DNA from: an uncultured Thiomonas sp.
GTDB taxonomy: Bacteria > Pseudomonadota > Gammaproteobacteria > Burkholderiales > Burkholderiaceae_C
Direction of reading: 5' to 3'
Assembly: GCA_937927695.1 (NCBI GenBank)
Contig: CALBRU010000148.1
Coordinates: 1 to 11,443, forward strand
DNA length: 11,443 nucleotides
Below, piece by piece: positions 5,979 to 11,443 of the stretch. The stretch's first letter is position 1; the number at the start of each line of letters is the position of its first letter. Made by a program: the position numbers and the translations under genes. The notes beneath the pieces are model-generated. The model made no database searches, was not told where the DNA came from, and saw nothing but the letters and a program-made list of their open reading frames with translations.

Positions 5979-7703
5979 CTACCCCTCCACCGCTTCGAGC
6001 ACGAGTTGCACCTGGGTGATGCCCTGCCAGGTGTTGCTTTCCAGCCGGTAGGCGATGCGCGCCTCGTCAGGCAGGAAATCGGTGCGGCCCCAGGCCACCA
6101 GATCGAACAACGTGTTGTCGGGCGTGCCCTCGGCGTCGAGCAGCCGGACTTTGGCCTTGAGGTGGCGCTCGCCGAGCAGACGCTGCTGGCGCACCTGCAC
6201 CCGGGCGCTGAACAAAGGCGCGGCGAAGCCCTGCCCCCACACCTGCGCACCGAGCAGTGACGCCATTTCGGGCAGCAGCCATTGCGCGGGCAGCGGCCCG
6301 TCCACCTCGATGCGGCGCTGCAACTGGGCCGGCGCAAGCCATTCGGCGGCCACTTGCGCAAACGCGGCGCGAAAGCGCTCGAAGCCATCGTCCACCAGCG
6401 AACAGCCCGCCGCCATGGCATGACCGCCGAAGCGCAGCAACAGGCCGGGCTCGCGCTTGGACACCAGATCGAGCGCGTCGCGCAGGTGAAACCCGGCGAT
6501 CGACCGGCCCGAGCCGCGCAGCGTGCCGTCTTCAGCCGGGGCGAACACGAAGGTGGGACGATGCTCGCGCTCTTTGATGCGCCCGGCAACGATGCCGATC
6601 ACGCCTTCGTGCCAGTTGGGCGCAAACAGGCTGATGGCGGGGGCGCTGCCTTCGGCGCCGAGATCCAGCCCCTCCAGCATGGCCAGCGCCTCGGCCTTGA
6701 TGCCATCTTCGATGCTGCGGCGCTCGCGGTTGAAGGTATCGAGCAGTTGTGCGAGTTGCAGCGCGCGCGCGGGGTCGTCGGTAGCGAGGCACTCGATGCC
6801 CACGGTCATGTCGGCCAGGCGCCCCGCGGCGTTGATGCGTGGCCCCAGCGCAAAGCCCAGATCGGCGCTGTTCACCCGCGCCGCCTCGCGCCCCGCCACC
6901 TGCAGCAGCGCGGCGACGCCCGGTTGCATCCGCCCGTCGCGAATGCGCTTGAGCCCCTGCGCCACCAGCAGGCGGTTGTTGACGTCCAGCCGCACCACGT
7001 CGGCCACGGTGCCCAGCGCCACGAGGTCGAGCAGCGCGTCGAGGCGCGGCTGGCTGGCGGCGTCGAACACCCCGCGCTGGCGCAGTTCAGACCGCAGCGC
7101 CAGCAGCACATAAAACATCACCCCAACCCCGGCGATGGACTTGCTCGGAAAGTCGCAGCCCGGCTGATTCGGGTTGACGATGACTTCGGCCTCGGGCAGC
7201 GTGTCGCCCGGCAGGTGATGATCGGTGACCAGCACGCGAATGCCCTGCTCGCGCGCCCGGGCCACGCCCTCCACACTGGCGATGCCGTTGTCCACGGTGA
7301 CGATCCAGTCCGGCTTGCCGCTTTCGTGTTGCAGCGCCAGATCCACCACTGCGGGCGACAGGCCATAGCCGGTGGTGAAGCGGTTGGGCACCAGGTAGGA
7401 GACCGCCGCCCCCATCGCCCGCAGGCCGCGCAGCCCCACGGCGCAGGCGGTGGCGCCGTCGCAGTCGTAATCGGCCACGATGAGCAAGCGTTCGCCGCGC
7501 GCAATGGCATCAGCCAGCACCACCGCAGCGGCTTGCGCGCCCTTGAGCAACGCAGGCGGCAGCAAATGCGGCAAGGCCAGCTCCAGTTCGTTCGCCTCCT
7601 TCACGCCACGCGCGGCGAACAACTGCGCCAGCAAGGGATGCGTGCCGGCCTCCTGCAGCCGGTGCTGAGCGCGGGGATCGGGTTGGCGCAGAACGAATTG
7701 CAT
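5979..7703 (-). CDS. recJ: Single-stranded-DNA-specific 5'-3' exonuclease RecJ
   Basis: RecJ degrades single-stranded DNA 5' to 3' in RecF-pathway recombination, mismatch repair and base-excision repair. At 574 residues it is full length (E. coli RecJ is 577). The DHH phosphoesterase domain shows VADYDCDG (76-83), NRFTTGYGLSP (107-117), TVDNGI (136-141) and TDHH (160-163), which carry the Mn-binding aspartates and histidines. GPRINAAGRL (287-296) follows. The DHHA1 region has FAPNWHEGVIGIVAGR (360-375), GSGRSI (397-402) and GGHAMAAG (426-433). The remaining C-terminal 130 or so residues are the OB-fold region that binds DNA. The ATG at 7703 gives the family-typical start MQFVLRQPDP, although no clear ribosome-binding site is seen. 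It is convergent with the DUF1841 gene and divergent from the hydrolase gene (77 bp apart). Confidence 0.97.
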   Translation of the reverse strand: MQFVLRQPDPRAQHRLQEAGTHPLLAQLFAARGVKEANELELALPHLLPPALLKGAQAAAVVLADAIARGERLLIVADYDCDGATACAVGLRGLRAMGAAVSYLVPNRFTTGYGLSPAVVDLALQHESGKPDWIVTVDNGIASVEGVARAREQGIRVLVTDHHLPGDTLPEAEVIVNPNQPGCDFPSKSIAGVGVMFYVLLALRSELRQRGVFDAASQPRLDALLDLVALGTVADVVRLDVNNRLLVAQGLKRIRDGRMQPGVAALLQVAGREAARVNSADLGFALGPRINAAGRLADMTVGIECLATDDPARALQLAQLLDTFNRERRSIEDGIKAEALAMLEGLDLGAEGSAPAISLFAPNWHEGVIGIVAGRIKEREHRPTFVFAPAEDGTLRGSGRSIAGFHLRDALDLVSKREPGLLLRFGGHAMAAGCSLVDDGFERFRAAFAQVAAEWLAPAQLQRRIEVDGPLPAQWLLPEMASLLGAQVWGQGFAAPLFSARVQVRQQRLLGERHLKAKVRLLDAEGTPDNTLFDLVAWGRTDFLPDEARIAYRLESNTWQGITQVQLVLEAVEG

Positions 7704-7780
7704 GGGTTCGTGTCGAGAGTCAAAACGCTATTTGAACCGATGCCGCAGCGGCCCACCCCCGCCCCTACACTGCGTAGCCC

Positions 7781-8755
7781 ATGTCGCGCTCCAAACTCGT
7801 CTCCGCTCTCCTGCCCACGGTGCTGCCGTGGATGACCACGCCGCCGCTGCGACCGCTGCTCAATTGGGGGCTGCGCCGCAGCCTGCGTGCGCCGCGATTG
7901 GCGCACACCCGCAGCCCGGCCGACTTCGGACTGGCGTCTGCCACGGTACGCATCCCCACCACCAACGGCAAAACCCTGCACGCCTGGCATCTGCCCGCAC
8001 CGCAAGCCGCGTCGCTGCCCGCGCCCGCCCTCGTCATCGTGCATGGCTGGGGTAGCAATGCCGACCTCATGCTGCCGCTGGCACCCGCGCTGCATACCGC
8101 CGGGTTTGCGCTGCTATTCATCGATACCCGCTGCCACGGCGCCAGCGATGACGAGCCCTTCACCTCGCTGCCGCGCTTCGCCGAAGACACGGTGCACGCG
8201 GTGGACTGGTTGGCCGCCCAACCCGACATCGACCCAAACCGCATCGCCCTGCTCGGCCATTCCGTCGGCGCGGGCGCGGTGCTGCTGGCCGCCACCTGGC
8301 GGCCGCAGATCGCCGCCGTCGTCAGCCTGGCCGCCTTCGCCCACCCCGCCGACATGATGCAGCGCTGGATGGTCGAACAAAACCTGCCAGCCGCTGTCAT
8401 CGGCCCTTACATCCTGCAGTATGTGCAGCGCACCATCGGCTATCGCTTCGACGCCATCGCCCCGGCTCACACCCTGCCGCAGTTGTGCTGCCCCGTGCTG
8501 CTGATGCACGGCGAACACGACACCACGGTGCCGGTGGAAGACGCGCACCGGCTGCAGGTGGCGGCCGCCTCCGACAAGGTGCAACTGCACATCGGCCCCG
8601 GCGGGCATGATTCGATGGAGGCTTTTCTCGAGCAGATGCCCCAGGTCATCGGCTTCCTGAATCAGGTCAACAGCGCACCGTCAGATCTGGCAAACCGCAT
8701 CGCCACGGACTCGGGTTGCGGCTGCTACGCGTCGATCTCCGGCCGCCCCCAGTAG
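7781..8755 (+). CDS. Alpha/beta hydrolase fold protein
   Basis: This is a 324-residue serine hydrolase of unknown substrate. The oxyanion-hole motif HGWG is at 88-91, the nucleophile elbow GHSVG at 159-163 with S161, the likely acid D247 in HGEHDTTVP, and the base H276 in GGHDSM, so the catalytic triad looks complete. IDTRCHGASD (114-123) is the conserved stretch after the third strand. The first 40 or so residues are hydrophobic and basic without a clear signal-peptide cleavage site, so a cytosolic or membrane-attached location is possible. About 28 residues after the last fold element (from roughly 297, NSAPSDLANR onward) look like a low-conservation tail, and the last ten codons overlap the end of the opposing GGDEF-EAL gene. 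There is no Shine-Dalgarno; TACACT (7766-7771) lies nine bases before the ATG. Confidence 0.87.
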   Translation: MSRSKLVSALLPTVLPWMTTPPLRPLLNWGLRRSLRAPRLAHTRSPADFGLASATVRIPTTNGKTLHAWHLPAPQAASLPAPALVIVHGWGSNADLMLPLAPALHTAGFALLFIDTRCHGASDDEPFTSLPRFAEDTVHAVDWLAAQPDIDPNRIALLGHSVGAGAVLLAATWRPQIAAVVSLAAFAHPADMMQRWMVEQNLPAAVIGPYILQYVQRTIGYRFDAIAPAHTLPQLCCPVLLMHGEHDTTVPVEDAHRLQVAAASDKVQLHIGPGGHDSMEAFLEQMPQVIGFLNQVNSAPSDLANRIATDSGCGCYASISGRPQ

Positions 8756-11067
8756 TAGCCCTGTCCCCAGTCCACGCCGATGCGGCGCATGACTTCGGCG
8801 GTGGCCTCGTCTTCGATGCCTTCGACGATGGTCAGGATGCCCAGCTCGTGCGCCATGCTGTTGATCGAGCGCACCATGGCCTGCGCTCGCGCGCTGTGCG
8901 CGGCTTCACGCACCAGCTCGGCCTCGATCTTGATGTAGCTCACCGGCAGCTTGAGCACATAGAGATACGACGAATAGCCGCTGCCGAAATCGTCCACCGC
9001 GAGCTGGAAGCCGAAGTCGATCAGCGGCTGCACCAGTTTGCGCACGGCCTCGGCGTCGCCGATGAGCTGGCGTTCGGTGATCTCGATGACCATGGGCTTG
9101 GCCTTGCCGGTCATGTCCACCGCGCAGGTGCTGCAGAAATGCTGCGCCCGGTCGAGCAGTTGTTGCACATCTTCCGGTCGACTGAGGAAGTCGGCAGAGC
9201 AGTTGATCATGTACTTCATCGGCGTGCCGGTCTGCTGCATGCGCTGGCTGCAATGCGACATGACCTGTTTGGACACGCGCGCGTCGATGCGGTGCTCCAG
9301 GCGCAGACGGTTGGCCACGTCGATGAACTGCCCGGCCGCAATCACTTCGCCGTTTTCCGCAACCAGCCGCGCGAGGGCTTCAAACCCCATGATCTGCCCG
9401 TCGGCCAGGGACACCAGCGGCTGATAGGCCACGCGGATGCGGTCGTCCTCAATGGCGCGCTTGAGGGTGAAGCCCTGCAGATAGTCCTGCGCCGACTTGC
9501 CCTCGAACTGCTTGACTCGGTTGCGCCCGCCGGCCTTGGCGTTGTAGAGGGCGGAGTCGCATTGCCCCAGCAACTCGGCCACGGTCAGATGGCTCTCATG
9601 CGCCCAGGCCGAGACGCCAAAGCTCGCCGTCAGCCGCAATTCGGCCCCGCCAACGGACATGCGGGTGTGCGAGATGATGTCGCGCAGCTTCTCCGCCGCA
9701 GCGTGCGCGGTTTCCAGGGATGAATCGGGCAGCAGCACCAGAAACTCCTCGCCGCCCCAGCGCGCCACCTGGTCTTCCTTGCGCACCTTTGTTTGCAGCA
9801 GGTGCGCCACCTGCTGCAGCACGGCGTCGCCTGCGGCGTGGCCGAAACCGTCGTTGATCAGCTTGAAGTGATCGAGGTCGAACAGCACCAGCGCGTAGCC
9901 GATGCCGTGCTGCTGCGCGTTGTCGTGGGCGCGCTGCAGGTATTCGCCCATGCCGCGGCGGTTGAGCAGCCCGGTGAGGCTGTCCTGATTGGCCAGGCGG
10001 TACATGATCTCGGCGCGGTCGCGCAGTTGCATGCTGTCGCGCTCGGCCTGTTTGCGCACCAGCCGATAGGCCAGCGTGAGCACCGCCAACCACAGCACCA
10101 GAATGGTCAGCGCAGGCCAGTAGGCCCGCCAGAAATCGCGCCAGATCAAAGCGCGCGGCACGGTCATGTTCACCAGCACGTCGTAGTGCGGCAGGCGCAC
10201 CCAGGCGCCCAGGCGGGGAATGTCGTCCGAGTCCACCCGGCCGCTGAACACGCCGGAGGTGGCGCCATCCGGCGCACGCCGTACCGCACGGGCCAGTTCT
10301 CCCTGCCGCTTGGCGCTGTAAAAGCGCGGCAAATCGTCCGTTTTGGGCGCAGGCCAGCGCGCGAGCAGGTAGCCATCTGCGCGCATCAGTGCGATCGACA
10401 TGCCGGGCATGGCATATTCCGCAGCCGCCACGGAACGCCGCCAGCGCTCGAGAAAGTCATTGAGCTCCACGGGTACAGCGATCAAGAACTGGGGCTGCCC
10501 CGCGGAGTTTTTCACGATCAGGCGCAGAGGAATCACCCAGCGATGCAGCATGGGGCCATACACTGCCTTGCCCACCTCCAGGCCGCCTGTGCGCCCCGCC
10601 TGTTGGATGCCCGGCCAGATGTCGGGCATGTTGCGGAAATTGGGCAAGCGCGTCTGTCCGGGCAGGGTCGTGGCAAACATCTGGCCATCGGCCATGGACA
10701 GATTGATCGACAAGGCCTGATCCGGCCCGAGCAGGGTGCGATAGCGCTGCAACAGCGCTTGGAGCTGATCGGGTGCAGCCAGCAATTCAGGACGCGTCAG
10801 CAGATCGTTGCCCAGCGCGGATATGACCGACTCGTATCGACCGAGATAGGCCGAGGTAGCGTCCGCGAGAAATGCCGTTTCCACCCGCAGGGTGCTGCGC
10901 AGCGTGTCGTCCTGCCGCTGCCAGTTGATCCAGGCCAGCCAGGCCGCGAAAAACAAGGTGAGCCCGACCAGGCCCCAATAGCCGCGACGCAATCGGCGCG
11001 GCATGGCCGCGGCGCCTTGCGGCGCAAGCGTCTGGGCGGGGGAAAACAGCGGGGTGGAACCAGGCAT
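8725..11067 (-). CDS. Membrane-bound GGDEF-EAL protein (c-di-GMP cyclase/phosphodiesterase)
   Basis: This 780-residue inner-membrane protein makes and/or degrades the second messenger c-di-GMP. A transmembrane helix at about 30-49 and a second at about 317-337 flank a periplasmic sensor region of about 260 residues that resembles a Cache-type domain. The GGDEF domain (about 360-520) starts at NQDSLTGLLNRRG and has an intact GGEEF at 438-442. An RxxD product-inhibition site (R429-D432) lies five residues before it, as in PleD-type cyclases. The EAL domain (about 535-778) has EAL (563-565) and the metal and catalytic residues N622, E662, D692, D693, K713, E752 and Q769; the usual KID is KIE here. 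Both domains may therefore be active. The start is the ATG at 11067; an ATG at 11004 also keeps the first helix. Its end overlaps the hydrolase gene by 31 bp. Confidence 0.95.
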   Translation of the reverse strand: MPGSTPLFSPAQTLAPQGAAAMPRRLRRGYWGLVGLTLFFAAWLAWINWQRQDDTLRSTLRVETAFLADATSAYLGRYESVISALGNDLLTRPELLAAPDQLQALLQRYRTLLGPDQALSINLSMADGQMFATTLPGQTRLPNFRNMPDIWPGIQQAGRTGGLEVGKAVYGPMLHRWVIPLRLIVKNSAGQPQFLIAVPVELNDFLERWRRSVAAAEYAMPGMSIALMRADGYLLARWPAPKTDDLPRFYSAKRQGELARAVRRAPDGATSGVFSGRVDSDDIPRLGAWVRLPHYDVLVNMTVPRALIWRDFWRAYWPALTILVLWLAVLTLAYRLVRKQAERDSMQLRDRAEIMYRLANQDSLTGLLNRRGMGEYLQRAHDNAQQHGIGYALVLFDLDHFKLINDGFGHAAGDAVLQQVAHLLQTKVRKEDQVARWGGEEFLVLLPDSSLETAHAAAEKLRDIISHTRMSVGGAELRLTASFGVSAWAHESHLTVAELLGQCDSALYNAKAGGRNRVKQFEGKSAQDYLQGFTLKRAIEDDRIRVAYQPLVSLADGQIMGFEALARLVAENGEVIAAGQFIDVANRLRLEHRIDARVSKQVMSHCSQRMQQTGTPMKYMINCSADFLSRPEDVQQLLDRAQHFCSTCAVDMTGKAKPMVIEITERQLIGDAEAVRKLVQPLIDFGFQLAVDDFGSGYSSYLYVLKLPVSYIKIEAELVREAAHSARAQAMVRSINSMAHELGILTIVEGIEDEATAEVMRRIGVDWGQGYYWGRPEIDA

Positions 11068-11084
11068 GCAGCAAAAAATCTCGT

Positions 11085-11128
11085 ACCGGTATCCCGCACG
11101 ATGCTGTGCGATCTGCGCCGGTTTTTTT
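11085..11128 (+). other. Hairpin with T tract in the leader of the GGDEF-EAL gene
   Basis: Outer arms ACCGG (11085-11089) and CCGGT (11118-11122) enclose an inner stem CGCAC (11095-11099) / GTGCG (11106-11110), with unpaired bases between. On the plus strand a T run (11122-11128) follows directly, the form of an intrinsic terminator, yet no plus-strand gene ends here. On the minus strand the same hairpin lies in the leader of the GGDEF-EAL gene and a T6 run (11073-11078) follows six bases after the stem, close to the ATG. It might end antisense transcripts, end readthrough from the ETF-QO gene, or act in the leader. Confidence 0.4.
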
Positions 11129-11133
11129 AAGTT

Positions 11134-11194
11134 GGCCGCAGTGTAAATGCGCCTTGTCTGAAGATCGCGTCGATTACTTCACACTTTGGCGGCC
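11134..11194. repeat. Imperfect inverted repeat between the ETF-QO and GGDEF-EAL genes
   Basis: GGCCGC-AGTGT (11134-11144) is mirrored by ACACT-TTG-GCGGCC (11181-11194): 11 paired bases with a three-base bulge and a 36-base loop. The left arm includes the -10-like TACACT of the minus strand. It falls in the 214-bp gap between the two minus-strand genes, where no further gene is seen. Its function is unknown and it may be chance. Confidence 0.3.
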
Positions 11195-11281
11195 ACCCCC
11201 GCGAACGCGCGTGATCCCTCTGGGCGCTGCGCCCTGTGTCGGCAGATCGAGGCCCGAGTGCATCTGTGGCGTTTACAGGCC

Positions 11282-11443
11282 CTACATGCCCACGTAGTTC
11301 GGCCCGCCCCCGCCTTCGGGCGCAACCCAGACGATGTTCTGCGTCGGGTCTTTGATGTCGCAGGTCTTGCAGTGCACGCAGTTCTGCGCGTTGATCTGCA
11401 ATTTGTCGCAGCCGTCCCGGCCCTTGACGACTTCGTACACCCC
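11282..11443 (-). CDS. Electron transfer flavoprotein-ubiquinone oxidoreductase, C-terminal end only
   Basis: ETF-QO (ETFDH/EtfD) is a membrane-associated FAD and [4Fe-4S] enzyme that passes electrons from electron transfer flavoprotein, reduced by fatty-acid and amino-acid dehydrogenases, to ubiquinone. Only the last 53 residues are in the window; the gene enters from the right edge. They contain the four cluster cysteines in the pattern C-x9-C-x2-C-x2-C (GCDKLQINAQNCVHCKTCD), followed by IKDPTQNIVWVAPEGGGGPNY and the terminal VGM, which is the highly conserved end of the family. The stop is TAG at 11284-11282. The GGDEF-EAL gene lies 214 bp downstream on the same strand. A small hairpin at 11222-11234 (GGGCG/CGCCC) follows the gene but lacks a T tract. 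Confidence 0.93.
   Translation of the reverse strand, partial: GVYEVVKGRDGCDKLQINAQNCVHCKTCDIKDPTQNIVWVAPEGGGGPNYVGM

Noticed and set aside
6282..7835. A 517-codon plus-strand open frame antisense to recJ
   Set aside because: RecJ is intact with all motifs on the other strand; the antisense product has no recognisable domain.
8716..11130. Long plus-strand open frames (335 and 445 codons) antisense to the GGDEF-EAL gene
   Set aside because: Same compositional shadow effect; the opposite strand encodes clear GGDEF and EAL domains.
2957..11145. Shared octamer TACACTGC upstream of nadC (2964-2957, minus), the hydrolase (7766-7773) and the GGDEF-EAL gene (11145-11138, minus) as a common promoter or operator
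   Set aside because: The same octamer also occurs inside the GGDEF-EAL coding region (10559-10566), and none of the sites has a good -35 partner.
11222..11234. GGGCG-CTG-CGCCC hairpin as the ETF-QO terminator
   Set aside because: Five-base-pair stem with no T tract; such short GC palindromes are expected in this GC-rich sequence.
11106..11297. Small plus-strand open frame of 63 codons in the right-hand intergenic region
   Set aside because: No ribosome-binding site, rich in Pro, Arg and Cys, and overlaps the end of ETF-QO; nothing supports translation.
47..11443. Defence island, prophage, integron or CRISPR array
   Set aside because: No tandem repeats, integrase, transposase or nuclease-helicase set; gene content is housekeeping and composition is even.

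Overview
The window looks like one end of a contig from a GC-rich betaproteobacterium, most likely order Burkholderiales. The evidence is the style of the proteins (SmpB opening MSIAENRKAHFNYF, a DUF1841 protein, RatA divergent from smpB, a CxxC-bearing FNR-type regulator) and the strong codon bias, which leaves long open frames antisense to nearly every gene. The genus cannot be fixed from the sequence. The first 46 bases are not genomic: they are an Illumina TruSeq indexed adapter, so the genome starts at base 47.

Layout, left to right. Positions 47-401 hold a RatA-family START-domain gene (minus strand) cut by the contig edge, divergent from smpB (477-920, plus). Next is a minus-strand nadC-nadA pair (2917 down to 948) for de novo NAD synthesis. 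Across a 283-bp intergenic region lies a divergent FNR/CRP-family regulator (3201-4016, plus) with a good sigma-70 promoter, an FNR-like dyad over the likely transcription start, and a strong intrinsic terminator. On the minus strand follow an orphan ParA-type ATPase (4138-4770) and a RutE/HadB-type nitroreductase (4856-5446). A DUF1841 gene (5548-5976, plus) converges on recJ (5979-7703, minus). An alpha/beta hydrolase (7781-8755, plus) converges on, and overlaps by 31 bp, a large membrane-bound GGDEF-EAL protein (8725-11067, minus). At the right edge is the C-terminal end of ETF-ubiquinone oxidoreductase (11282 onward, minus), which runs off the window.

Most of this is housekeeping chromosome: trans-translation, NAD synthesis, DNA repair and electron transfer. 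The regulatory content is an Fe-S-type FNR homologue and a c-di-GMP turnover enzyme. I see no phage, IS element, CRISPR array, tRNA, rRNA or toxin-antitoxin island (RatA is called a toxin in E. coli, but its wide conservation suggests a housekeeping role). I found no convincing new multigene system. The points most worth a second look are the adapter contamination, the atypical cysteine set and possible autoregulation of the FNR homologue, the ParA without ParB, and hairpins in two intergenic regions.
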